From: Prosopocoilus inquinatus
Taxonomy: Eukaryota; Arthropoda; Insecta; Coleoptera; Lucanidae
Direction: 5' to 3'
Assembly: GCA_036172665.1 (NCBI GenBank)
Contig: JAYKNF010000013.1
Coordinates: 3,906,001-3,970,000 of the forward strand
Length of the DNA stretch: 64,000 nt
Shown here: in pieces, positions 9,684-21,097 of the stretch
Position numbering within the stretch: position 1 is the stretch's first letter
Layout: each line of letters starts with the position of its first letter
Translations under genes and position numbers: made by a program
Notes under the pieces: model-generated
What the model was told of the DNA's origin: nothing
What the model saw: the letters and a program-made list of their open reading frames with translations, nothing else
The model's database searches: none

Positions 9684-9824
9684 TGGAAACACTTTTTCAC
9701 TGTTACACACGCGTTCGTGTCACATTTTCGATATCACCCCGTATATCTCTCGCCATGTGGTAAACGTTACGTTCGTAAAGCTACTTTCTTCTACGTCGGA
9801 AAGAATTCGACGCGATCGATTTAG
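9684..9824 (+). other. Exon-2-like segment with MBD/TAM-domain-like residue spacing
   Basis: It follows TTTTTTTCAG (ending 9683). The frame encodes 46 residues starting Trp-Lys and ends in TAG at 9822-9824, exactly at the array edge. Counting Trp as 0, Ser22, Pro23, Gly25, Lys26 and Arg27 fall where methyl-CpG-binding domains have S/N-P-x-G-K; in MeCP2, Trp104 to Pro127, Gly129 and Lys130 gives the same offsets 23, 25 and 26. The DNA-contacting arginines (offsets 7 and 29 in MeCP2) are Thr and Val here, so methyl-CpG binding is unlikely. The match is by eye over a short stretch and may be chance. It recurs in all cores. Confidence 0.25.
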
Positions 9825-9947
9825 ACCTTTCGTTTGATAGGCGACAATCCGGGTTTACGTTCGACGCGTCCGATTTCGATCATTGCAGCGCCATCTTCGA
9901 TCGAAAAATCGAACCGACGCGATTTTCCGTCGCCGCTCGGCGAGACC

Positions 9948-9964
9948 TTTCGTTTGATACGCGA
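9948..9964 (+). promoter_or_regulatory. CENP-B-box-like 17-mer, representative copy
   Basis: TTTCGTTTGATACGCGA against the consensus YTTCGTTGGAARCGGGA matches at 14 of 17 positions and at 8 of the 9 core positions (TTCG....A..CGGG; here CGCG). It recurs once per 120-bp monomer, with GATGCGCGA and GATATGCGA variants. The core-side edge monomers instead read GATAGGCGA. The match is seen directly; binding by a pogo/CENP-B-type protein is inference. Confidence 0.4.
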
Positions 9965-10022
9965 CAATCCGGGTTTACGTTCGACGCGTTCGATTTCGAT
10001 CATTGCAGCGCCATCTTCGATC

Positions 10023-10035
10023 GAAAAATCGAACC
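10023..10035 (+). repeat. Internal palindromic element of the 120-bp monomer
   Basis: Each monomer contains TTCGATCGAAAAATCGAA, a 6-bp stem (TTCGAT/ATCGAA) with a 6-nt loop that includes the perfect palindrome TTCGATCGAA. The marked positions lie within one copy. Monomers with 'ctatcgaaaaatcg' lose one base pair of the stem. Confidence 0.6.
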
Positions 10036-11574
10036 GACGCGATTATCCGTCGCCGCTCGGCGAGACCTTTCGTTTGATACGCGACAACCCGGGTTTACGT
10101 TCGACGCGTCCGATTTCGATCATTGCAGCGCCATCTTCGATCGAAAAATCGAACCGACGCGATTTTCCGTCACCGCTCGGCGAGACCTTTCGTTTGATAC
10201 GCGACAACCCGGGTTTACGTTCAACGCGTCCGATTTCGATCATTGCAGCGCCATCTTCGATCGAAAAATCGAACCGACGCGATTTTCCGTCGCCGCTCGG
10301 CGAGACCTTTCGTTTGATACGCGACAACCCGGGTTTACGTTCGACGCGTCCAGTTTCGATCATTGCAGCGCCATCTTCGATCGAAAAATCGAACCGACGC
10401 GATTTTCCGTCGCCGCTCGGCGAGACCTTTCGTTTGATGCGCGACAACCCGGGTTTACGTTCGACGCGTCCGATTTCGATCATTGCAGCGCCATCTTCGA
10501 TCGAAAAATCGAACCGACGCGATTTTCCGTCGCCGCTCGGCGAGACCTTTCGTTTGATACGCGACAATCCGGGTTTACGTTCGACGCGTTCGATTTCGAT
10601 CATTGCAGCGCCATCTTCGATCGAAAAATCGAACCGACGCGATTTTCCGTCGCCGCTCGGCGAGACCTTTCGTTTGATACGCGACAATCCGGGTTTACGT
10701 TCGACGCGTTCGAAATCGATCATTGCAGCGCCATCTTCGATCGAAAAATCGAACCGACGCGATTTTCCGTCGCCGCTCGGCGAGACCTTTCGTTTGATAC
10801 GCGACAACCCGGGTTTACGTTCGACGCGTCCGATTTCGATCATTGCAGCGCCATCTTCGATCGAAAAATCGAACCGACGCGATTTTCCGTCGCCGCTCGG
10901 CGAGACCATTCGTTTGATACGCGACAACCCGGGTTTACGTTCGACGCGTCCGATTTCGATCATTGCAGCGCCATCTTCGATCGAAAAATCGAACCGACGC
11001 GATTTTCCGTCGCCGCTCGGCGAGACCTTTCGTTTGATACGCGACAATCCGGGTTTACGTTCGACGCGTTCGATTTCGATCATTGCAGCGCCATCTTCGA
11101 TCGAAAAATCGAACCGACGCGATTTTCCGTCGCCGCTCGGCGAGACCTTTCGTTTGATACGCGACAATCCGGGTTTACGTTCTACGCGTCCAGTTTCGAT
11201 CATTGCAGCGCCATCTTCGATCGAAAAATCGATCCGACGCGATTTTCCGTCGCCGCTCGGCGAGACCTTTCGTTTGATACGCGACAACCCGGGTTTACGT
11301 TCGACGCGTTCGACTTCGATTATTGCAGCGCCATCTTCGATCGAAGAATCGAACCGACGCGATTTTCCGTCGCCGCTCGGCGAGACCTTTCGTTTGATAC
11401 GCGACAACCCGGGTTTACGTTCGACGCGTCCGATTTCGATCATTGCAGCGCCATCTTCGATCGAAAAATCGAACCGACGCCATTTTCCGTCGCCGCTCGG
11501 CGAGACCTTTCGTTTGATACGCGACAACCCGGGTTTACGTTCTACGCGACCGATTTCGATCATTGCGGCGCCAT

Positions 11575-13506
11575 AGGAACCCCTTAAGTACACTTTTCCG
11601 AGTTTCTTTTCTTATATATGACAAGTGGGATCCGCTACGCTCCGCCCACTTGTGGGTATGAACAGAGGCTTGTGTGGACAGAGGCTTTGTATAGACGGAG
11701 GTTTCGTTTGGACGGAAGAGGTGAGAGCGCTGCGCGCTGTTTGGGCCGCTAGCCTTTGGGGGCTCGCGGCACCTAGGGACTTGGAAGAATGTTGGAAAAC
11801 TTTAAGAATTGATTTTTCTAATTTTCGAAATTTTGAGTATTTTTCCCCAATTTTTTCAATTTTTCCGTTCTCCTAATTTATAATTTTTTTTTCGCCGTCT
11901 GGGTTGGCCTAGCTTGGGTTGGCGTCGGTTGGGTTCACCTTAAACAATTTTACAACAGAAAGGGAAGGAAAGTTTAAGAAAAAGTGAGAAAAATTGTTGG
12001 AAAACTTAAGAAATCGGTTTCCTTAATTTTTAGAATTTTTTCCATTTTTTTTCGATCTTTTTCAATTTTTTCTCGAAATTTACTACATTTTTCCCTAATT
12101 CTTTAAATTTTTTCGTTTACTTTAAAATAAAATTTTTCTGTCATCTGGGTTGACCTCGCTTGGGTTGGCGCCGTTTGAGTTGACCTTGAACAATTAAAAA
12201 AAAAAGAGTTAAGGAATATGTAAGAGAAAGTGAGGAAAAATGTTTTAAAAAAGTTATAAAACGTCAATAATCGGCTTCCTCTATTCTTAGAATTTTTTCC
12301 TATTTTTTTCGATTTTTTCAATTTTTTCCCGAAATTTTGAATATTTTTCCCCAATTTTTTCAATTTTTCCGTTCTCCTAATTTTTAAATTTTTTTTCGCC
12401 GTCTGGGTTGGCCTCGCTTGGGTTGGCGTCGGTTGGGTTGACCTTGAACAATTTTCGAAAAAAAGTGAAGGAAAATGTAAGAAGTGATGAAATGTTTTAA
12501 AAAAGTTGGGAAACTTAAGAAATCCGTTTCCCTAATTTTTAGAATTCTTGTCGATTTTTCTCGATTTTTTTAAATTTCCCCCCGAAATTTTGAATATTTT
12601 TCCCCAATTTGTTCAATTTTTCCGTTCTCTTAATTTTTAATTTTTTAAAATTTTTATCGATTTTTTTCAATTTTTTCCCTTAAATTTCCCGCTTTAATTG
12701 CCGGCCGGAGAGCGAACGAATCGACCTCCCCGCGCTCGCATTTTTTTTTAATCACAAACGAACATCCAAAGCCTCCTTTATTCATCTATTTACGTAATAT
12801 GTACGGTCGAAATTATGTTCGAACGCGTCCGCGCGGCGAAAGAGATCGCGTCGGCGGCTTTAGATTAGGTCACGTTCGACCGGCGGCGCACGTACTCCCT
12901 CCGCCGCCGGGCCGACTGCGGGCGTAACACGACACACGCGAAAGAGATCGCGGGTCGCTTTCAGGTTAGATCATTGTCGATAGTCAGCACGCCCCCCCTC
13001 CCTTCCGACCACCGGTGCTCCGGCCCCGCGACTGGCCGTACAGATATATAATATTACATATGTCAAGTGTCAAGGTTTCCTTACTGCGCGTGTCGCGCGA
13101 TCGTTGCCAACCAACCCTCGTCGATCCCATCTTTTACGCGGCGGCAAATTCAAATGCAAATTCAAATGAGCTCCGTCAAAATCTCGACGCGTTCGGTCGA
13201 GCGTACACGCGACGGCACAATGCAAATCGTGAAGAATTTAACCGGCAAAACGACGCCGCCGCCGCCGCCGCGATCGTCTTATAACCTTTTTTCCGATTAC
13301 CGGAGTAACATCGGAGAAATGGAATTTGGAGGTTTTCAGTTGTTTTTAACACTTACTTTTTTTCAGTGGAAACACTTTTTCACTGTTACACACGCGTTCG
13401 TGTCACATTTTCGATATCACCCCGTATATCTCTCGCCATGTGGTAAACGTTACGTTCGTAAAGCTACTTTCTTCTACGTCGGAAAGAATTCGACGCGATC
13501 GATTTA
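11575..13506 (+). repeat. Complete long-unit spacer, three AT subunits, B-type core
   Basis: TATA/hairpin block to about 11,790 and the first with 'gagcgct' after the donor. AT block to about 12,693 with G-rich clusters at 11,900-11,944, 12,146-12,190 and 12,404-12,448. Core 12,694-13,506 has 'ccccgcgactgg', 'gcgggtcgc' and the 12-bp duplication. At 1932 bp it matches 7890-9823 in length and is its closest relative on this side. Confidence 0.9.
11613..11619 (+). promoter_or_regulatory. TATA-like box, representative of all units
   Basis: TATATAT lies 39 bp downstream of the array edge and 45 bp upstream of the ATG at 11,658, a normal spacing for a TATA-dependent promoter with a short leader. 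It is preserved in every TATA/hairpin block in both orientations. No initiator could be assigned by eye. Confidence 0.4.
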
Positions 13507-13507
13507 G
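11658..13507 (+). CDS. Candidate two-exon micro-gene spanning the spacer
   Basis: Exon 1 would be 11,658-11,720 (ATG plus 20 codons, Cys/Gly-rich), ending GAG|GTGAGA. The intron 11,721-13,366 is mostly T-rich and ends with a TTTAACACTTAC branch-like stretch and TTTTTTTCAG. Exon 2 is 13,367-13,507: 46 codons and TAG. Both exons are in phase 0, giving 67 residues. The same arrangement occurs at 7973-8035/9684-9824, 15,345-15,407/17,042-17,182 and 19,260-19,322/20,958-21,098, and on the - strand of the right-hand units. The phase match is seen; transcription and splicing are inferred. It could equally be chance, kept by homogenisation. Confidence 0.22.
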
Positions 13508-15261
13508 ACCTTTCGTTTGATAGGCGACAATCCGGGTTTACGTTCGACGCGTCCGATTTCGATCATTGCAGCGCCATCTTCGATCGAAAAATCGAACCGA
13601 CGCGATTTTCCGTCGCCGCTCGGCGAGACCTTTCGTTTGATACGCGACAACCCGGGTTTACGTTCAACGCGTCCGATTTCGATCATTGCAGCGCCATCTT
13701 CGATCGAAAAATCGAACCGACGCGATTTTCCGTCGCCGCTCGGAGAGACCTTTCGTTTGATGCGCGACAACCCGGGTTTATTTACGTTCGACGCGTCCAG
13801 TTTCGATCATTGCAGCGCCATCTTCGATCGAAAAATCGAACCGACGCGATTTTCCGTCGCCGCTCGGCGAGACCTTTCGTTTGATATGCGACAACCCGGG
13901 TTTACGTTCGACGCGTCCAGTTTCGATCATTGCAGCGCCATCTTCGATCGAAAAATCGAACCGACGCGATTTTCCGTCGCCGCTCGGCGAGACCTTTCGT
14001 TTGATACGCGACAACCCGGGTTTACGTTCGACGCGTCCAGTTTCGATCATTGCAGCGCCATCTTCGATCGAAAAATCGAACCGACGCGATTTTCCGTCGC
14101 CGCTCGGCGAGACCTTTCGTTTGATGCGCGACAACCCGGGTTTACGTTCGACGCGTCCGATTTCGATCATTGCAGCGCCATCTTCGATCGAAAAATCGAA
14201 CCGACGCGATTTTCCGTCGCCGCTCGGCGAGACCTTTCGTTTGATACGCGACAATCCGGGTTTACGTTCGACGCGTTCGATTTCGATCATTGCAGCGCCA
14301 TCTTCGATCGAAAAATCGAACCGACGCGATTTTCCGTCGCCGCTCGGCGAGACCTTTCGTTTGATACGCGACAATCCGGGTTTACGTTCGACGCGTTCGA
14401 AATCGATCATTGCAGCGCCATCTTCGATCGAAAAATCGAACCGACGCGATTTTCCGTCGCCGCTCGGCGAGACCTTTCGTTTGATACGCGACAACCCGGG
14501 TTTACGTTCGACGCGTCCGATTTCGATCATTGCAGCGCCATCTTCGATCGAAAAATCGAACCGACGCGATTTTCCGTCGCCGCTCGGCGAGACCTTTCGT
14601 TTGATACGCGACAACCCGGGTTTACGTTCGACGCGTCCGATTTCGATCATTGCAGCGCCATCTTCGATCGAAAAATCGAACCGACGCGATTTTCCGTCGC
14701 CGCTCGGCGAGACCTTTCGTTTGATACGCGACAATCCGGGTTTACGTTCGACGCGTTCGATTTCGATCATTGCAGCGCCATCTTCGATCGAAAAATCGAA
14801 CCGACGCGATTTTCCGTCGCCGCTCGGCGAGACCTTTCGTTTGATACGCGACAATCCGGGTTTACGTTCGACGCGTCCAGTTTCGATCATTGCAGCGCCA
14901 TCTTCGATCGAAAAATCGATCCGACGCGATTTTCCGTCGCCGCTCGGCGAGACCTTTCGTTTGATACGCGACAACCCGGGTTTACGTTCGACGCGTTCGA
15001 CTTCGATTATTGCAGCGCCATCTTCGATCGAAGAATCGAACCGACGCGATTTTCCGTCGCCGCTCGGCGAGACCTTTCGTTTGATACGCGACAACCCGGG
15101 TTTACGTTCGACGCGTCCGATTTCGATCATTGCAGCGCCATCTTCGATCGAAAAATCGAACCGACGCCATTTTCCGTCGCCGCTCGGCGAGACCTTTCGT
15201 TTGATACGCGACAACCCGGGTTTACGTTCTACGCGACCGATTTCGATCATTGCGGCGCCAT
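13507..15261 (+). repeat. 120-bp satellite array 4 (about 14.6 monomers, 4-bp register slip)
   Basis: A tandem duplication (TTTATTTA at 13,777-13,784) after 2.25 monomers shifts the register by 4 bp. The last ten or so monomers repeat the marked order of array 3 (cgaaatcg, atcgatccg, gaagaatcg, gacgccatttt). Confidence 0.95.
13777..13784 (+). repeat. 4-bp TTTA duplication inside the array
   Basis: Reads TTTATTTA where other monomers have a single TTTA. It breaks every 40-codon frame and is a useful lineage mark. The same event is present at 17,692 (+) and, as TAAATAAA, near 27,372, 30,076, 32,900, 39,035, 41,727, 42,331, 45,023, 47,847, 53,982, 56,553 and 60,951. Confidence 0.9.
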
Positions 15262-17181
15262 AGGAACCCCTTAAGTACACTTTTCCGAGTTTCTTTTCTT
15301 ATATATGACAAGTGGGATCCGCTACGCTCCGCCCACTTGTGGGTATGAACAGAGGCTTGTGTGGACAGAGGCTTTGTATAGACGGAGGTTTCGTTTGGAC
15401 GGAAGAGGTGAGAGCGCTGCGCGCTGTTTGGGCCGCTAGCCTTTGGGGGCTCGCGGCACCTAGGGACTTGGAAGAATGTTGGAAAACTTTAAGAATTGAT
15501 TTTTCTAATTTTCGAAATTTTGAGTATTTTTCCCCAATTTTTTCAATTTTTCCGTTCTCCTAATTTATAAATTTTTTTTCGCCGTCTGGGTTGGCCCCGC
15601 TTGGGTTGGCGTCGGTTGGGTTCACCTTGAACAATTTTACAAAAGAAAGGGAAGGAAAGTTTAAGAAAAAGTGAGAAAAATTGTAGGAAAACTTAAGAAA
15701 TCGGTTTCCTTAATTTTTAGAATTTTTTCCATTTTTTTTCGATTTTTTTCAATTTTTTCTCGAAATTTACTACATTTTTCCCTAATTCTTTAAATTTTTT
15801 CGTTTTCTTTAAAATAAAATTTTTCTGTCATCTGGGTTGGCCTCGCTTGGGTTGGCGCCGTTTGAGTTGACCTTGAACAATTAAAAAAAAAAGAGTTAAG
15901 GAATATGTAAGAGAAAGTGAGAAAAAATGTTTTAAAAAAGTTGTAAAACGTCAATAATCAGCTTCCTCTATTCTTAGAATTTTTTCCTATTTTTTTCGAT
16001 TTTTTCAATTTTTTCCCGAAATTTTGAATATTTTTTTCCAATTTTTTCAATTTTTCCGTTCTCCTAATTTTTAAATCTTTTTTCGCCGTCTGGGTTGGCC
16101 TCGCTTGGGTTGGCGTCGGTTGGGTTGACCTTGAACAATTTTCGAAAAAAAGTGAAGGAAAATGTAAGAAGTGATGAAATGTTTTAAAAAAGTTGGGAAA
16201 CTTAAGAAATCCGTTTCCCTAATTTTTAGAATTCTTGTCGATTTTTCTCGATTTTTTTAAATTTCCCCCCGAAATTTTGAATATTTTTCCCCAATTTGTT
16301 CAATTTTTCCGTTCTCTTAATTTTTAATTTTTTAAAATTTTTATCGATTTTTTTCAATTTTTTCCTTAAATTTCCCGCTTTAATTGCCGGCCGGAGAGCG
16401 AACGAATCGACCTCCCCGCGCTCGCATTTTTTTTTTAATCACAAACGAACATCCAAAGCCTCCTTTATTCATCTATTTACGTAATATGTACGGTCGAAAT
16501 TATGTTCGAACGCGTCCGCGCAGCGAAAGAGATCGCGTCGGCGGCTTTAGATTAGGTCACGTTCGACCGGCGGCGCACGTACTCCCTCCGCCGCCGGGCC
16601 GACTGCCGGCGTAACACGACACACGCGAAAGAGTTCGCGCGTCGCTTTCAGGTTAGATCACTGTCGATAGGCAGCACGCCCCCCCTCCCTTCCGACCACC
16701 GGTGCTCCGGCCCCACGACTGGCCGTACAGATATATAATATTACATATGTCAAATGTCAAGGTTTCCTTACTGCGCGTGTCGCGCGATCGCTGCCAACCA
16801 ACCCTCGTCGATCCCATCTTTTACGCGGCGGCAAATTCAAATGAGCTCCGTCAAAATCTCGACGCGTTCGGTCGAGCGTACACGCGACGGCACAATGCAA
16901 ATCGTGAAGAATTTAACCGGCAAAACGACGCCGCCGCCGCCGCCGCGATCGTCTTATAACCTTTTTTCCGATTACCGGAGTAACATCGGAGAAATGGAAT
17001 TTGGAGGTTTTCAGTTGTTTTTAACACTTACTTTTTTTCAGTGGAAACACTTTTTCACTGTTACACACGCGCTCGTGTCACATTTTCGATATCACCCCGT
17101 ATATCTCTCGCCATGTGGTAAACGTTACGTTCGTAAAGCTACTTTCTTCTACGTCGGAAAGAATTCGACGCGATCGATTTA
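15262..17181 (+). repeat. Complete long-unit spacer, three AT subunits, A-type core
   Basis: TATA/hairpin block to about 15,477, AT block to about 16,375 and core 16,376-17,181. The core is A-type (gccggc, gagttcgcgc, actgtcgataggc), lacks the 12-bp duplication, and has private forms 'tgtcaaatgtc' and 'gatcgctgcc' that reappear only in the inverted copy at 58,151-60,073. It also has 'gcgctcgtgtc', the form found in nearly all right-hand cores. Exon-like segments: 15,345-15,407 and 17,042-17,182. Confidence 0.9.
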
Positions 17182-19176
17182 GACCTTTCGTTTGATAGGC
17201 GACAATCCGGGTTTACGTTCGACGCGTTCGATTTCGATCATTGCAGCGCCATCTTCGATCGAAAAATCGAACCGACGCGATTTTCCGTCGCCGCTCGGCG
17301 AGACCTTTCGTTTGATACGCGACAATCCGGGTTTACGTTCGACGCGTTCGATTTCGATCATTGCAGCGCCATCTTCGATCGAAAAATCGAACCGACGCGA
17401 TTTTCCGTCGCCGCTCGGCGAGACCTTTCGTTTGATACGCGACAACCCGGGTTTACGTTCGACGCGTCCGATTTCGATCATTGCAGCGCCATCTTCGATC
17501 GAAAAATCGAACCGACGCGATTTTCCGTCGCCGCTCGGCGAGACCTTTCGTTTGATACGCGACAACCCGGGTTTACGTTCAACGCGTCCGATTTCGATCA
17601 TTGCAGCGCCATCTTCGATCGAAAAATCGAACCGACGCGATTTTCCGTCGCCGCTCGGCGAGACCTTTCGTTTGATGCGCGACAACCCGGGTTTATTTAC
17701 GTTCGACGCGTCCAGTTTCGATCATTGCAGCGCCATCTTCGATCGAAAAATCGAACCGACGCGATTTTCCGTCGCCGCTCGGCGAGACCTTTCGTTTGAT
17801 ATGCGACAACCCGGGTTTACGTTCGACGCGTCCAGTTTCGATCATTGCAGCGCCATCTTCGATCGAAAAATCGAACCGACGCGATTTTCCGTCGCCGCTC
17901 GGCGAGACCTTTCGTTTGATACGCGACAACCCGGGTTTACGTTCGACGCGTCCAGTTTCGATCATTGCAGCGCCATCTTCGATCGAAAAATCGAACCGAC
18001 GCGATTTTCCGTCGCCGCTCGGCGAGACCTTTCGTTTGATGCGCGACAACCCGGGTTTACGTTCGACGCGTCCGATTTCGATCATTGCAGCGCCATCTTC
18101 GATCGAAAAATCGAACCGACGCGATTTTCCGTCGCCGCTCGGCGAGACCTTTCGTTTGATACGCGACAATCCGGGTTTACGTTCGACGCGTTCGATTTCG
18201 ATCATTGCAGCGCCATCTTCGATCGAAAAATCGAACCGACGCGATTTTCCGTCGCCGCTCGGCGAGACCTTTCGTTTGACTCGCGACAACCCGGGTTTAC
18301 GTTCGACGCGTCCGATTTCGATCATTGCAGCGCCATCTTCGATCGAAAAATCGAACCGACGCGATTTTCCGTCGCCGCTCGGCGAGACCTTTCGTTTGAT
18401 ACGCGACAACCCGGGTTTACGTTCGACGCGTCCGATTTCGATCATTGCAGCGCCATCTTCGATCGAAAAATCGAACCGACGCGATTTTCCGTCGCCGCTC
18501 GGCGAGACCTTTCGTTTGATACGCGACAACCCGGGTTTACGTTCGACGCGTCCGATTTCGATCATTGCAGCGCCATCTTCGATCGAAAAATCGAACCGAC
18601 GCGATTTTCCGTCGCCGCTCGGCGAGACCTTTCGTTTGATACGCGACAATCCGGGTTTACGTTCGACGCGTTCGATTTCGATCATTGCAGCGCCATCTTC
18701 GATCGAAAAATCGAACCGACGCGATTTTCCGTCGCCGCTCGGCGAGACCTTTCGTTTGATACGCGACAATCCGGGTTTACGTTCGACGCGTCCAGTTTCG
18801 ATCATTGCAGCGCCATCTTCGATCGAAAAATCGATCCGACGCGATTTTCCGTCGCCGCTCGGCGAGACCTTTCGTTTGATACGCGACAACCCGGGTTTAC
18901 GTTCGACGCGTTCGACTTCGATTATTGCAGCGCCATCTTCGATCGAAGAATCGAACCGACGCGATTTTCCGTCGCCGCTCGGCGAGACCTTTCGTTTGAT
19001 ACGCGACAACCCGGGTTTACGTTCGACGCGTCCGATTTCGATCATTGCAGCGCCATCTTCGATCGAAAAATCGAACCGACGCCATTTTCCGTCGCCGCTC
19101 GGCGAGACCTTTCGTTTGATACGCGACAACCCGGGTTTACGTTCTACGCGACCGATTTCGATCATTGCGGCGCCAT
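17182..19176 (+). repeat. 120-bp satellite array 5 (about 16.6 monomers)
   Basis: The 4-bp duplication lies 4.25 monomers from the core (17,692-17,699). Distal markers are atcgatccg, gattattg/gaagaatcg and gacgccatttt. Unlike arrays 3 and 4, the 'cgttcgaaatcg' monomer is absent and one monomer has 'tttgactcgcgac'. The distal half is related to the right half of the inverted array at 55,676-58,150. Confidence 0.95.
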
Positions 19177-21097
19177 AGGAACCCCTTAAGTACACTTTTC
19201 CGAGTTTCTTTTCTTATATATGACAAGTGGGATCCGCTACGCTCCGCCCACTTGTGGGTATGAACAGAGGCTTGTGTGGACAGAGGCTTTGTATAGACGG
19301 AGGTTTCGTTTGGACGGAAGAGGTGAGAGCGCTGCGCGCTGTTTGGGCCGCTAGCCTTTGGGGGCTCGCGGCACCTAGGGACTTGGAAGAATGTTGGAAA
19401 ACTTTAAGAATTGATTTTTCTAATTTTCGAAATTTTGAGTATTTTTCCCCAATTTTTTCAATTTTTCCGTTCTCCTAATTTATAAATTTTTTTTCGCCGT
19501 CTGGGTTGGCCCCGCTTGGGTTGGCGTCGGTTGGGTTCACCTTGAACAATTTTACAAAAGAAAGGGAAGGAAAGTTTAAGAAAAAGTGAGAAAAATTGTT
19601 GGAAAACTTAAGAAATCGGTTTCCTTAATTTTTAGAATTTTTTCCATTTTTTTTCGATTTTTTTCAATTTTTTCTCGAAATTTACTACATTTTTCCCTAA
19701 TTCTTTAAATTTTTTCGTTTTCTTTAAAATAAAATTTTTCTGTCATCTGGGTTGGCCTCGCTTGGGTTGGCGCCGTTTGAGTTGACCTTGAACAATTAAA
19801 AAAAAAGAGTTAAGGAATATGTAAGAGAAAGTGAGGAAAAATGTTTTAAAAAAGTTGTAAAACGTCAATAATCAGCTTCCTCTATTCTTAGAATTTTTTC
19901 CTATTTTTTTCGATTTTTTCAATTTTTTCCCGAAATTTTGAATATTTTTCCCCAATTTTTTCAATTTTTCCGTTCTCCTAATTTTTAAATTTTTTTTCGC
20001 CGTCTGGGTTGGCCTCGCTTGGGTTGGCGTCGGTTGGGTTGACCTTGAACAATTTTCGAAAAAAAGTGAAGGAAAATGTAAGAAGTGATGAAATGTTTTA
20101 AAAAAGTTGGGAAACTTAAGAAATCCGTTTCCCTAATTTTTAGAATTCTTGTCGATTTTTCTCGATTTTTTTAAATTTCCCCCCCAAAATTTTGAATATT
20201 TTTCCCCAATTTTTTCAATTTTTCCGTTCTCTTAATTTTTAATTTTTTAAAATTTTTATCGATTTTTTTCAATTTTTTCCCTTAAATTTCCCGCTTTAAT
20301 TGCCGGCCGGAGAGCGAACGAATCGACCTCCCCGCGCTCGCATTTTTTTTTTAATCACAAACGAACATCCAAAGCCTCCTTTATTCATCTATTTACGTAA
20401 TATGTACGGTCGAAATTATGTTCGAACGCGTCCGCGCGGCGAAAGAGATCGCGTCGGCGGCTTTAGATTAGGTCACGTTCGACCGGCGGCGCACGTACTC
20501 CCTCCGCCGCCGGGCCGACTGCGGGCGTAACACGACACACGCGAAAGAGATCGCGCGTCGCTTTCAGGTTAGATCATTGTCGATAGTCAGCACGCCCCCC
20601 CTCCCTTCCGACCACCGGTGCTCCGGCCCCACGACTGGCCGTACAGATATATAATATTACATATGTCAAGTATCAAGGTTTCCTTACTGCGCGTGTCGCG
20701 CGATCGTTGCCAGCCAACCCTCGTCGATCCCATCTTTTACGCGGCGGCAAATTCAAATGAGCTCCGTCAAAATCTCGACGCGTTCGGTCGAGCGTACACG
20801 CGACGGCACAATGCAAATCGTGAAGAATTTAACCGGCAAAACGACGCCGCCGCCGCCGCCGCGATCGTCTTATAACCTTTTTTCCGATTACCGGAGTAAC
20901 ATCGGAGAAATGGAATTTGGAGGTTTTCAGTTGTTTTTAACACTTACTTTTTTTCAGTGGAAACACTTTTTCACTGTTACACACGCGTTCGTGTCACATT
21001 TTCGATATCACTCCGTATATCTCTCGCCATGTGGTAAACGTTACGTTCGTAAAGCTACTTTCTTCTACGTCGGAAAGAATTCGACGCGATCGATTTA
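19177..21097 (+). repeat. Complete long-unit spacer, three AT subunits, B-type core
   Basis: TATA/hairpin block to about 19,392, AT block to about 20,290, core to 21,097. The core is B-type without the 12-bp duplication and has private variants 'aagtatcaagg' and 'atcactccgtat'. The latter changes a conserved His-Pro to His-Ser in the exon-2-like frame. Exon-like segments: 19,260-19,322 and 20,958-21,098. Confidence 0.9.

Larger units (their letters stand above)
7890..9823 (+). repeat. Complete long-unit spacer, three AT subunits, B-type core
   Basis: TATA/hairpin block to about 8105 ('gagatct' form), AT block about 8106-9010 with G-rich minisatellites at 8215-8259, 8461-8505 and 8720-8764, and core 9011-9823. 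The second cluster reads 'ttggggccg', shared only with the inverted copy near 62,550. The core has the 'ccccgcgactgg' and 'cgtgtccgcg' variants, also seen in the spacer at 61,469, and the 12-bp duplication. Exon-like segments are 7973-8035 and 9684-9824. Confidence 0.9.
9824..11574 (+). repeat. 120-bp satellite array 3 (about 14.6 monomers)
   Basis: Has both fixed edges: 'tttgataggcgacaa' on the core side and 'ttctacgcgaccg' on the far side. Its distal monomers carry 'cgttcgaaatcg' (near 10,707), 'aaaatcgatccg' (near 11,226), 'gaagaatcg' (near 11,344) and 'gacgccatttt' (near 11,476), in the same order as arrays 4 and 5. It lacks the 4-bp TTTA duplication. Confidence 0.95.

Noticed and set aside
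7890..9823. rDNA intergenic spacer with subrepeats and promoter
   Set aside because: Units are joined directly to each other with no 18S, 5.8S or 28S sequence between them.
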